Assembly (NCBI GenBank): GCA_944321685.1 | Contig: CALUMH010000003.1 | Location: 62,001-126,000 of the forward strand | Length of the DNA stretch: 64,000 nt | Origin: an uncultured Muribaculaceae bacterium | GTDB taxonomy: Bacteria; Bacteroidota; Bacteroidia; Bacteroidales; Muribaculaceae | Direction of reading: 5' to 3' | Part shown: piece after piece, positions 17,849 to 26,509 of the stretch | How positions within the stretch are numbered: the stretch's first letter is position 1 | Layout of the letters: each line of letters starts with the position of its first letter | Notes under the pieces: model-generated | Seen by the model: only the letters and a program-made list of their open reading frames with translations | Database searches by the model: none | What the model was told of the DNA's origin: nothing | Position numbers and translations under genes: made by a program

Positions 17849-18877
17849 ATGAGCATTCCCAAAATAAGTGTTATCGTACCTGTTTATAATGTGGAACAAT
17901 ACCTTGACAGGTGCATTGAATCAATAACTAACCAGACACTTAGAGACATTGAAATAATACTTGTGGACGATAAATCTCCGGATAAATCACCACAAAAATG
18001 CGATGATTGGGCTAAACGTGATAAAAGGATAAAAGTAATACATAAATCCATTAACGAGGGGTTGGGTTTTGCAAGAAACACAGGATTGGAAAATGCAATA
18101 GGCGAATATGTAACTTTCGTTGATTCAGACGATTGGATTGATCTGAATATGTATTCTGACTTATATTTACAATGCAAAAAATATAATGCCGATATTATCT
18201 ATTCGGGACTTAAACGTATTGACGACAGCGAACATATATCTTTTTTACCACATCCACAAAAACATAGCATTTATCAAGGCTGTAAGGTACAAACAATCTT
18301 ATTACCCAATATCATAGCATCGGAACCTCATATTAAAGAAGATAGACTGATACAAGTGTCAGTTGATACCTGTCTCTTTCAAAAAAGCATCATAGACCGT
18401 TGGAACATCAGATTTCGTTCTGAACGTGAAATAATATCGGAAGACTTATTTTTCCATATTGACTATCTTCCACACGTGCACACTGCCATTGTTTCACCTC
18501 AACATTACTATTTTTATTATTATAATGAACAGTCATTATCGTCTGTAGTACGAACCGACAGATTTGAAAAATACAAAGTATTACATGCTGAATTGACAAA
18601 AAAAAGTTCCTCTGCTCAAATGCAGCAACGGATTGACCGAATTTTAATAGGTTATACTCGGTCATATTTAAAGAAAATCATAAGTTTTCCAATACCGTAT
18701 AAAAATAAGATTCTTTTATTTTCACAAATATGTAATGATCCTATTTGGAACTATGTATCAAAACAATATCCAGTAAATGATATGTTTTATATCCATAAAA
18801 TCATATATAAGTTGATTTCAAATGGACATAGCCGTTTATTGTTTATTTTATTCAATATTTTATGTAAACTACGATGA
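17849..18877 (+). CDS. Glycosyltransferase family 2
   Basis: 342 residues. It starts IPKISVIVPVYNVEQYLDRC, followed by LVDDKSPDKSPQKCDDWAKR and FVDSDDWID (DxD motif) near residue 92. It transfers one repeat-unit sugar in the cytoplasm; donor unknown. Its last four bases overlap the start of the acyltransferase gene. Confidence 0.9.
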   Translation: MSIPKISVIVPVYNVEQYLDRCIESITNQTLRDIEIILVDDKSPDKSPQKCDDWAKRDKRIKVIHKSINEGLGFARNTGLENAIGEYVTFVDSDDWIDLNMYSDLYLQCKKYNADIIYSGLKRIDDSEHISFLPHPQKHSIYQGCKVQTILLPNIIASEPHIKEDRLIQVSVDTCLFQKSIIDRWNIRFRSEREIISEDLFFHIDYLPHVHTAIVSPQHYYFYYYNEQSLSSVVRTDRFEKYKVLHAELTKKSSSAQMQQRIDRILIGYTRSYLKKIISFPIPYKNKILLFSQICNDPIWNYVSKQYPVNDMFYIHKIIYKLISNGHSRLLFILFNILCKLR

Positions 18878-19431
18878 TTAAAAACCGAACTGATTTGCAT
18901 TATTATCTTGTCGAAGATCTTAAACGCTTTGATAATAGAATTCCCAATTTAAAGGACTACATTATCAAGAATGAAAGTTATTACATTTACCATTATATAC
19001 GACGGTTGCGTTTTGTGGAATATTATAAGAATCAATCAGGTATATTTTCAAAGTTATTGTATTACTACAATTTTTTTAAATATAAAAGATTGTGTTTCAA
19101 TTTAAAAATTGATATAAAACCTGGCAACTGTGGCCCTGGCCTGAGAATAATGCATTTAGGTGCATTAATTCGCATAAAATCAAATTGCACCATAGGAAGA
19201 AATCTAACTCTTCAACCGGGTGTAGTAATAGGAAATAAACATCTTTATGATTGCGAAAATGAGCATGTGACTATTGGAGATAATTGTTATATCGGGTTAG
19301 GTGCTAAAATTTTTGGAAATGTCACTATTGGGAATAATGTAACAATTGGGGCTAACACTGTAGTAACAAAGGATATACCAGATAATGCAGTTGTCGGTGG
19401 TGTTCCAGCTCGTATAATTAAAATAATATAA
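18874..19431 (+). CDS. Serine acetyltransferase-like hexapeptide O-acyltransferase
   Basis: 185 residues. The C-terminal half carries left-handed beta-helix hexapeptide repeats (IGRNLTLQPGVVIGN; VTIGDNCYIGLGAKIFGNV; IGNNVTIGANTVVTKDIPDN), and the end GGVPARIIKII is typical of CysE/LbH acyltransferases in capsule loci. It is likely to O-acetylate a sugar of the polymer. Coupled by an ATGA overlap to the preceding GT2. Confidence 0.88.
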   Translation: MIKNRTDLHYYLVEDLKRFDNRIPNLKDYIIKNESYYIYHYIRRLRFVEYYKNQSGIFSKLLYYYNFFKYKRLCFNLKIDIKPGNCGPGLRIMHLGALIRIKSNCTIGRNLTLQPGVVIGNKHLYDCENEHVTIGDNCYIGLGAKIFGNVTIGNNVTIGANTVVTKDIPDNAVVGGVPARIIKII

Positions 19432-19446
19432 AATTAATAACATACA

Positions 19447-20493
19447 ATGTTGCAGCATAAGGTGTTAGTTGTAGCCACGTCTCGAAAGACACGCGGCGGC
19501 ATTACTTCGGTTGTAAAAGCCCACGAAATGGGTCCGCAATGGAACTTATATGGTTGCAAATGGATTGAAACCAGTATTGACACAAACAATATCATGAAAA
19601 TTTTATATTTCATAAAGAGTTTGGTCCAGTATTGTTTTTATTTACCCCGATGCCATATAGTTCATATTCATTTAAGCGAGCCTGTTTCTGCCTTTCGAAA
19701 AATACCATATTTTACTCTTGCTAAAATATTAAGAAAAAAGACAATAATTCATTTTCACTCTTTTTCTCCAGAAACAACAATCCGTGGAAAACACTCAAAA
19801 ATTTATAAATTCCTATTTTCAAATGCTGATCGCATAATAGTGCTATCAGAATCATGGAAAAAATATGTAAATGAAAAATTCAGACTCGGCAATAAAGTAC
19901 AAGTCATTTATAATCCATGCATTGCTAATGTATCTACTGAATCATATCCCAAGAAAAAACAAATACTTTATGCCGGAACCTTAAATCAAAGAAAAGGCTA
20001 TGCCGACTTATTAAAAGCTTTCTCCTTGATAGCTGCATCATATCCAGACTGGGCAGTCGTATTTGCCGGGAATGGAGAATTGGATAAAGCCCAAGAGTTA
20101 GCAAACCACCTTAATATTTCTAAACAAGTTAAATTCTTGGGTTGGATCAATGGTGCAGACAAAGACAAAATATTTAAGGAATCAACTATTTTTTGCCTTC
20201 CTAGCTATGCTGAAGGTTTTCCAATGGCAGTGCTTGATGCTTGGGCATATGGATTGCCTGTAATAACCACACCAGTAGGAGGTATTCCAGATATTGCTGT
20301 TGATGGTGAAAATATGCTGTTATTTGATGCAGGCAATATCAATAAGCTTTCTGTACAAATAAAGAGACTTATTGATGACAAACAATTATTAAACAAGTTA
20401 ATATGTGCATCAAAACATTTAGCTAATACCAAATTTAATATTAAAACCATTAATTCTGAAATTGAAAAACTCTATAATGAATTAGACAATTAG
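19447..20493 (+). CDS. Glycosyltransferase family 4 (GT-B)
   Basis: 348 residues. It has KTRGGITSVVKAHEMG at the N-terminus, AGTLNQRKGYADLLKAF at the start of the C-terminal domain, and the retaining GT4 EX7E-like segment PSYAEGFPMAVLDAWAYGLP. It adds a sugar with retention of configuration. It is the last gene of the AT-rich cassette. Confidence 0.92.
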   Translation: MLQHKVLVVATSRKTRGGITSVVKAHEMGPQWNLYGCKWIETSIDTNNIMKILYFIKSLVQYCFYLPRCHIVHIHLSEPVSAFRKIPYFTLAKILRKKTIIHFHSFSPETTIRGKHSKIYKFLFSNADRIIVLSESWKKYVNEKFRLGNKVQVIYNPCIANVSTESYPKKKQILYAGTLNQRKGYADLLKAFSLIAASYPDWAVVFAGNGELDKAQELANHLNISKQVKFLGWINGADKDKIFKESTIFCLPSYAEGFPMAVLDAWAYGLPVITTPVGGIPDIAVDGENMLLFDAGNINKLSVQIKRLIDDKQLLNKLICASKHLANTKFNIKTINSEIEKLYNELDN

Positions 20494-20566
20494 ATAAAAC
20501 TATCCTTAAATCTGAGACCAAAATCAAACGCCATCCACAGCTGAATATTTTAATAACATAATTTTT

Positions 20567-21313
20567 ATGGAAACGTACTTTGGTATAAGGTACGAGTTCG
20601 ATCGTGAACTCGTACAGGAACGTATTGCCCAATTTGTAGCCAACGGTCAGGTGGAATATATTTGCGTAACCGACGGCGTAATAGTCGATAACGTAAATCG
20701 CAATGAAGATTATCGCAAAGTGGTAAATGGCTCGGCATTTTCGATTTGCGACAGCAGCTATGTTCCATTATACATTAAATGGATTTATGGCCGCCGATAC
20801 CATCAATATTGCGGCAGCCAAATCTTTAAGGATATCGTAAGTATGCGTAAGTACCGGATGTACTTTATGGGAACTTCACAAAAGATACTTGATGGCTTAA
20901 AACAAAACATATCGGAATGGAATCCGGATGTTGCCAATATGTCATTTTACGAATTACCATTTTGCACTGTCGATGAATTTGATTATCCTGCGATTGCCAA
21001 ACGTATTGAAAATGATGATGCCGACATAATTTGGATAGCACTTGGTGCTCCGAAGCAGGAGATTTTCATGAGCAAGTTGAAGCCTTATCTGCATCGAGGT
21101 GTCATGATTGCCGTGGGTGCGGCATTCAAATTCTACAGCGGTATAGAAGCCCGCCGTGCGCCGTCATGGATGGTGCGTATGCACATGGAATTCATTTATC
21201 GCATAATGCGTGAACCTCGGAAGCAGTTACGACGCTGCTGGGGTATAATAAGTTCATTACCACGGTTGTTATTCAGCGAATGGAGAAGAAGCAAACACAA
21301 AGGAACAAAATAA
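20567..21313 (+). CDS. WecG/TagA/CpsF family glycosyltransferase (GT26)
   Basis: 248 residues. It carries the family segments YICVTDGV, LGAPKQEIFM, VMIAVGAAFKFYSG and RRAPSWMVRMHMEFIYRIMREPRK. Enzymes of this family transfer N-acetylmannosaminuronate or similar sugars as the second sugar on the lipid carrier. The base composition is intermediate between the AT-rich cassette and the GC-rich GDP-fucose genes, so it sits at the cassette border. Confidence 0.92.
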   Translation: METYFGIRYEFDRELVQERIAQFVANGQVEYICVTDGVIVDNVNRNEDYRKVVNGSAFSICDSSYVPLYIKWIYGRRYHQYCGSQIFKDIVSMRKYRMYFMGTSQKILDGLKQNISEWNPDVANMSFYELPFCTVDEFDYPAIAKRIENDDADIIWIALGAPKQEIFMSKLKPYLHRGVMIAVGAAFKFYSGIEARRAPSWMVRMHMEFIYRIMREPRKQLRRCWGIISSLPRLLFSEWRRSKHKGTK

Positions 21314-21408
21314 TGCATTGCTACCTATATTGTTTGTAAATTCGGATTTTTTTTGCGAATATTGCAGAATAATTACATCAGGACTAAAACAAATCCAGAA
21401 TAAATAGT

Positions 21409-22497
21409 ATGAAAAAAGCGTTGATTACAGGAATTACCGGGCAAGACGGCTCGTTCCTTGCCGAATTCCTGCTTGAGAAGGGGTATGACGTGCATGGCAC
21501 CATACGCCGCTCGTCGGTCGATTACCGTGAGCGCATCGCCCATCTTGAAGGACATTCTAACTTCCATTTACATTATGCCGACCTCGGCGACTCGATGAGC
21601 CTTATCCAGGTAGTTGGCAAGGTGCGCCCCGATGAATTATATAACCTTGCGGCGCAGAGCCACGTGCAGGTGTCGTTCGACGCGCCCGAGTTCACAGCCG
21701 ACGTCGATGCCACCGGCGTGCTGCGCATCCTTGAGGCCGTGCGCCAGTGCGGCCTGGCCTCCACGTGCCGCATCTACCAGGCTTCGACCAGCGAACTCTA
21801 CGGCAAAGTGGAACAGGTGCCGCAAAACGAAGAGACCCCGTTCCACCCCTACAGCCCGTACGCAGTGGCCAAGCTCTACGGATACTGGATAGTGAAAGAA
21901 TACCGCGAGGCCTACAATATGTTCTGCTGCTCGGGCATACTTTTCAACCACGAGAGCGAACGCCGCGGCGAGACCTTCGTCACCCGCAAAATCACACTCG
22001 CAGCCGCACGAATAGCCCAAGGCAAGCAAGACAAGCTATATTTGGGCAACCTCTCGTCGCTGCGCGACTGGGGCTATGCCAAGGACTATGTGGAATGTAT
22101 GTGGCTCATCTTGCAAAACTCGCAACCCGAAGATTTCGTAATCGCCACCGGCGAACAGCACTCGGTGCGCGAATTTTGCCAATTGGCCTTCCACTATGCA
22201 GGCATAGAATTGCGTTTTGAAGGTGAAGGCGAACATGAAAAAGGCATCGATGTGAAAACCGGCCGGGTGCTGGTGGAGGTGTCGCCCGACTTCTACCGTC
22301 CCACCGACGTTGTGAACCTGTGGGGCGACCCGTCGAAGGCTCGTCGCGAACTGGGTTGGAACCCGCAAAAGACCACCTTTGAACAGCTCGTCAAGCTGAT
22401 GGTTGAAGCCGACATGGCCAAGGTGGCAGTGGAACGCGCCGGCGAGCGTGTGCGCATGAACTTGGCTGAATACTTGGAGAAAGGAATCGTGAAATAA
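21409..22497 (+). CDS. gmd: GDP-mannose 4,6-dehydratase
   Basis: 362 residues. A short-chain dehydrogenase fold with [23 protein letters not shown] (NADP binding), [10 protein letters not shown], the active-site [10 protein letters not shown] (YxxxK) and [17 protein letters not shown]. It converts GDP-D-mannose to GDP-4-keto-6-deoxymannose, the first step to GDP-L-fucose. With fcl at 23,780 it completes the pathway. The gene is GC-rich, unlike the preceding cassette. Confidence 0.97.
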   Translation: MKKALITGITGQDGSFLAEFLLEKGYDVHGTIRRSSVDYRERIAHLEGHSNFHLHYADLGDSMSLIQVVGKVRPDELYNLAAQSHVQVSFDAPEFTADVDATGVLRILEAVRQCGLASTCRIYQASTSELYGKVEQVPQNEETPFHPYSPYAVAKLYGYWIVKEYREAYNMFCCSGILFNHESERRGETFVTRKITLAAARIAQGKQDKLYLGNLSSLRDWGYAKDYVECMWLILQNSQPEDFVIATGEQHSVREFCQLAFHYAGIELRFEGEGEHEKGIDVKTGRVLVEVSPDFYRPTDVVNLWGDPSKARRELGWNPQKTTFEQLVKLMVEADMAKVAVERAGERVRMNLAEYLEKGIVK

Positions 22498-22594
22498 TCA
22501 TGTATCAGGAATGCGAAATTAGGGATTGACAATGAGGCAAACAAATTTCCACATTCCTAATTCCCAATTCCCAATTGAACAAAAAACTGCTATA

Positions 22595-23767
22595 ATGGAA
22601 AACAACGAAAAACAACATAAACGCGTGTTCGTGTCGGGCTGCTACGATATGCTCCACAGCGGACACGTGGCATTCTTCAAGGCCGCGTCGCAATATGGCG
22701 ACCTGTATGTGGGCATCGGCTCCGATGCCACCATCGAGCAGCTCAAAAACCGCAAAACTGTATATTCCGAACGAGAACGCCTCTATATGGTGAAATCGAT
22801 ACGTTATGTTACCGATGCTTTCATCAATAGCGGCTCGGGAATGATGGACTTTGTGGAAACCGTAGATCGCGTCAAGCCCGACATCTTCGTCGTAAACAGC
22901 GACGGCGGCTCCGACATCAAACGCGAATTTTGCCGTCAACGCGGCATCGAATACATCGAGCTTGAACGCACTCCCGATGCCGGACTTGAAGCACGTTCCA
23001 CCACATCGCTGCGTGGCACCGTGCATTCGCACCTGCCCTACCGCATCGACCTTGCCGGAACATGGATCGACCAGCCCTACGTCTCGCAATACGGCGCAGG
23101 TTGGGCTATCACAGTATCGATAGAACCCACGGTGGAATTCATGGAACGCTCGGGAATGTCAACCTCGACACGCAACGCCGCACGCAAAATATGGCCATAT
23201 GAACTCCCTGCATACAACGAGGAGATGATGGCGCGGCTGCTGTTCTGCTTCGAGAACGACCCGGAGCGCGACGACGGCATTGTATCGGGAGCACAAGATG
23301 CCATAGGCATATGTATGTCGGGGCTGTGCCGGCACTATTACGATGGGCGCTACTGGCCGTCGCGCATAGAATCTAACCACAACGAAGCCACCCTGTCGTG
23401 GCTCGAAAGCCACCTGTGCCTTGTGCCGATGTTCCCGCGCCGCCCCGGCACATCGGTAATCGAAGGGAAAGACATAAACCCGGCCAAGGTAAAAGCCCTG
23501 ACTGATGCCGCCGACCGCTGTTGGCAAGCCATCTTGGCACATGACCTCACGGCTTTTGCCGACGCATATCGTGCATCTTTCGATGCTCAAATAGCAATGT
23601 TCCCCGGCATGATGGCCGAAGGCGTGCAAGAATACATCGACCAATGGCGCGACCGTGCCCTTGCCTGGAAAATGACCGGTGCAGGCGGTGGTGGATACCT
23701 TGCCCTCGTAGTCGATTCCGTACCCGAAGGTGCCATACCGGTGAAAATAAGAAGATACGACGACTAA
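22595..23767 (+). CDS. Nucleotidyltransferase-GHMP kinase fusion protein
   Basis: 390 residues from the ATG at 22595. The frame opens at 22526, but the extra residues derive from a simple-sequence leader (repeated TTCCCAATTC). Residues about 8-145 are a cytidylyltransferase-like domain with GCYDMLHSGHV (HxGH) and RSTTSLR (ISxT-like). Residues about 150-390 resemble a GHMP sugar kinase (LPYRIDLAGTWIDQ; KMTGAGGGGYLALV), although the central phosphate loop is atypical (DDGIVSGAQDAIG). Its place between gmd and fcl suggests activated 6-deoxyhexose or a related sugar; the real substrate is unknown. An FKP-like or heptose-like role is possible. Confidence 0.75.
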   Translation: MENNEKQHKRVFVSGCYDMLHSGHVAFFKAASQYGDLYVGIGSDATIEQLKNRKTVYSERERLYMVKSIRYVTDAFINSGSGMMDFVETVDRVKPDIFVVNSDGGSDIKREFCRQRGIEYIELERTPDAGLEARSTTSLRGTVHSHLPYRIDLAGTWIDQPYVSQYGAGWAITVSIEPTVEFMERSGMSTSTRNAARKIWPYELPAYNEEMMARLLFCFENDPERDDGIVSGAQDAIGICMSGLCRHYYDGRYWPSRIESNHNEATLSWLESHLCLVPMFPRRPGTSVIEGKDINPAKVKALTDAADRCWQAILAHDLTAFADAYRASFDAQIAMFPGMMAEGVQEYIDQWRDRALAWKMTGAGGGGYLALVVDSVPEGAIPVKIRRYDD

Positions 23768-23779
23768 AAGCTTATTGCA

Positions 23780-24721
23780 ATGGAAAAAGAATCCAAAATA
23801 TATGTGGCCGGACACCGCGGAATGGTAGGTTCGGCCATTGTGCGAGAATTGCAGCGTCAAGGCTACAACAACATCGTCACTCGCACGCACCATGAGCTTG
23901 ACCTCACCCGGCAAGATGCCGTAGAACAGTTCTTTGCCGAGGAACGACCGGAATACGTGTTCCTCGCTGCAGCCAAAGTGGGCGGCATCGAGGCCAACCG
24001 CTCGGCACTTGCCGACTTCATGTATGACAACATGATACTGGAAATGAACGTAATCCACGCCGCATGGCAAAACGGGTGCAAGAAATTGGAATTCCTCGGC
24101 TCGTCATGCATCTACCCGCGTATGGCTCCGCAACCCATGAAAGAAAGTTGCCTGCTCACCGGTGAACTTGAAAAGACCAACGAGGCATACGCCCTTGCCA
24201 AAATTTCGGGGCTGAAATATTGCGAATTCCTCAACCGCCAATACGGCACCGACTACATCAGCGTGATGCCTACCAACCTCTATGGGCCAAACGACAACTA
24301 CCACCCCGAACACAGCCATGTGTTGCCGGCTCTAATACGCCGTTTCCACGAGGCCAAAGTTCAAGGTCTGCCCTACGTAACCTGTTGGGGCGATGGCTCT
24401 CCGCTGCGTGAATTCCTGTATGTTGACGACCTTGCCAACCTGTGCGTGTTCCTGATGAACAACTATAGCGGCAACGAGACCGTCAATGCCGGCACTGGCA
24501 AGGAATTGACCATAAAGGCATTGACCGAACTTGTGGCAAAAATAATAGGCTACACCGGGGAAATACGCTGGGATACCACGCGCCCCAACGGCACCCCACG
24601 CAAGTTGCTCGACGTGTCGAAAGCCACAGCCCTCGGTTGGACCTACAAGACCGAGCTGGAAGACGGCATACGCCTCGCCTACGAAGACTTCTTGCACAAC
24701 CCCATGCGAGCCGAGCGATAA
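23780..24721 (+). CDS. fcl: GDP-L-fucose synthase
   Basis: 313 residues. It has [16 protein letters not shown] (NADP binding), [15 protein letters not shown] and YALAKISG (YxxxK), and [16 protein letters not shown], all diagnostic of the epimerase/reductase. It turns GDP-4-keto-6-deoxymannose into GDP-L-fucose. It is the last gene of the right locus and a strong terminator follows. Confidence 0.97.
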   Translation: MEKESKIYVAGHRGMVGSAIVRELQRQGYNNIVTRTHHELDLTRQDAVEQFFAEERPEYVFLAAAKVGGIEANRSALADFMYDNMILEMNVIHAAWQNGCKKLEFLGSSCIYPRMAPQPMKESCLLTGELEKTNEAYALAKISGLKYCEFLNRQYGTDYISVMPTNLYGPNDNYHPEHSHVLPALIRRFHEAKVQGLPYVTCWGDGSPLREFLYVDDLANLCVFLMNNYSGNETVNAGTGKELTIKALTELVAKIIGYTGEIRWDTTRPNGTPRKLLDVSKATALGWTYKTELEDGIRLAYEDFLHNPMRAER

Positions 24722-24743
24722 ACTGAAACTCCAATAAATAACA

Positions 24744-24788
24744 AGCCGGGTACCGAACTTGTATGTCGGTATCCGGCTGTTTTATTAT
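24744..24788 (+). terminator. Intrinsic terminator of the right capsule operon
   Basis: Stem AGCCGGGTACCGA (24744-24756) with TCGGTATCCGGCT (24766-24778), one G-T pair, 9-base loop, then GTTTTATTAT. It starts 23 bases after the fcl stop codon. Confidence 0.85.
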
Positions 24789-25007
24789 TGGTGTCCGCTA
24801 AAAACCAGCAATTTACAATGTCTTATATAATGTAATAGTTGTAAAGACGCAAAATCGCATTTTGATACACTCTCACGTTGCAAAATTGTATTTTGCCTTC
24901 ATGCTCCTCTCCCACATAAATCATCAGTCACCAACAGACGCGATAAATCGCATCTCTACAACAAGCCATATCAATTATCATTTATTCTGCACACCCTACT
25001 ATCTTCA
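24784..25007. repeat. Gene-free stretch with repeat remnants
   Basis: At 24784-24804 there is a lone copy of the end sequence ATTATTGGTGTCCGCTAAAA, also found as the right end of the 222 bp element at 44329-44550. Two degenerate TAGAGACGCGAT-family half-palindromes follow (about 24838-24870 and 24933-24962). No gene seen. Confidence 0.6.
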
Positions 25008-26006
25008 TTAGAAGTTCTTTATGCTCCATTGAAATGTGTGAATTTCATTCCCTATCGGCACATCCACTTTAATAATGCCGCTATCTCGCCAGTCTCGTTT
25101 AATGTAACCCATTACATTTTGCACACCTTGCCATTGGTAACTTTGAAAATTACCTGCCTTCAATTGCTGTACGGCCCGTCCACTTACCAACTGTGCAGTT
25201 ATGCCATAAGGATCGAAAATTACATGTCTGCCATCTTTACTCTTGATTGTCAGTTTCAATTGATAATTATGCTCATCTTCACTCGAAGTACACAAAGCAA
25301 CACCAACCACACAATCCTTTATGCTTTTATACGCCCATAATATGCCATCGCCCCATTCTTTCTTGAGCATATTATCATAATCGACAATGGATATTTGATT
25401 TGTCGAACTATAAACCGGAGGCTGTTCCGATTTACCGATATACCACTGAAAACCATACATATTATTCCCGACAGGAACATTTATTCCCAAAACACCGACT
25501 CCACTTAATTCAAAATTAAGATAGCCTATAATTCCTTGCCCGCCATAGATTGTGTTCTTCTTCAAATAACCTATTTGCTTAAAATCTTCTCCTTTATCCG
25601 ACATTTTAGACAACAAATATATATTCTCACCTTCACCATACGCAGCCATTCCTATATTTGGTGCATAAGGATACTCATAAGTATCTAATTTTTTAGATTC
25701 CGTTCCTGCTGCAATAAATACCGATATGTTAGCCGGGTCAAAAACAATCGACCGTGATGTATTATTCTTTATAATCAAGTTCATTTGGCACACTCCCGAC
25801 CCACCTTTCTCCATATTTATAGCAATTCCAACCATGCCGTCTTCAGTGGTCTTATAAGCCCACAACTTGCCGTCATTCCATTCTGTTTCACACTCATTGC
25901 CATAATCAAGCAATGCAATTGATCTCTTGGAACCGCAACTGCACGCAAACAACATAAAAATCACAATTACAAAAGTTACATACACCGGTTTCTTCATTGT
26001 TTTCAT
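25008..26006 (-). CDS. Hypothetical lipoprotein with a tandemly duplicated domain
   Basis: About 332 residues from the ATG at 26006, chosen because it precedes a standard signal (MKKPVYVTFVIVIFMLFACSCGSK) with a lipobox cysteine. The frame continues to 26063 without likely start signals. The mature protein holds two similar units of about 150 residues: ALLDYGNECETEWNDGKLWAYK...VGIAI and SIVDYDNMLKKEWGDGILWAYK...VGVAL, each followed by a beta-rich part with IVFDP/VIFDP. I do not recognise the family; a surface or periplasmic binding role is a guess. The base composition is more AT-rich than the neighbouring aspS. Confidence 0.75.
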   Translation of the reverse strand: MKTMKKPVYVTFVIVIFMLFACSCGSKRSIALLDYGNECETEWNDGKLWAYKTTEDGMVGIAINMEKGGSGVCQMNLIIKNNTSRSIVFDPANISVFIAAGTESKKLDTYEYPYAPNIGMAAYGEGENIYLLSKMSDKGEDFKQIGYLKKNTIYGGQGIIGYLNFELSGVGVLGINVPVGNNMYGFQWYIGKSEQPPVYSSTNQISIVDYDNMLKKEWGDGILWAYKSIKDCVVGVALCTSSEDEHNYQLKLTIKSKDGRHVIFDPYGITAQLVSGRAVQQLKAGNFQSYQWQGVQNVMGYIKRDWRDSGIIKVDVPIGNEIHTFQWSIKNF

Positions 26007-26010
26007 GTCT

Positions 26011-26250
26011 TTAATAATTTTTTGCCGCCGGTTCCTCACAGCACTGTTTACACATATATGCACGCGAAGCGTGGAACTGCAATGCCACTATGTCTTGCTT
26101 TGGAGGTCCTGAGAAAACCTTGATACATAAGATATAGTAATAGCAGCCCACGCAATATGCGCGAGAACCACTATGCTTACTCTCATGTATCATAAGAAAT
26201 TTCTCAGGTTTCCAAATACGAGATCGGCATAACGCTTCGCCTTGTTTCAA
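26011..26250 (-). CDS. Small cysteine-rich ORF, hypothetical
   Basis: 79 codons ending 4 bases before the lipoprotein ATG. It is rich in cysteine and tyrosine (SRAYCVGCYYYILCIKVF; YMCKQCCEEP). No family recognised. It could be a real small protein or a chance frame in a conserved leader. I list it because its spacing to the next gene would fit an operon. Confidence 0.3.
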   Translation of the reverse strand: MKQGEALCRSRIWKPEKFLMIHESKHSGSRAYCVGCYYYILCIKVFSGPPKQDIVALQFHASRAYMCKQCCEEPAAKNY

Positions 26251-26509
26251 AAAGTATATTTGGCACGGTCGCTACCTTGCCATTCACAAAAATACAAAAA
26301 TTTTACATATCGATGCACAAAATCCGCCGATTAATTCGTCGGCCCGACACAATACCCGACACAATTCAATATCTCGTGAAAAATTAGGCAGGATATTGGT
26401 ACCGTGTGTGGCGAATATGTTGTAAATTTGCATGATATTTGGTTGCGTGTGCCATGGTGCCGGCAACCATATCTTGAATTTTGGCAAATAACAATTATTA
26501 TATATAAAT
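26251..26509. other. Intergenic region between small ORF and aspS
   Basis: AT-rich region between divergent genes, with a short direct repeat around GCCCGACACAATACCCGACAC (26341-26361). No gene and no convincing promoter match could be assigned. Confidence 0.4.

Noticed and set aside
22526..22594. Upstream start for the nucleotidyltransferase-kinase protein
   Set aside because: The extra residues are translated from a simple repeat (TTCCCAATTC), and the ATG at 22595 lies just before the conserved domain.
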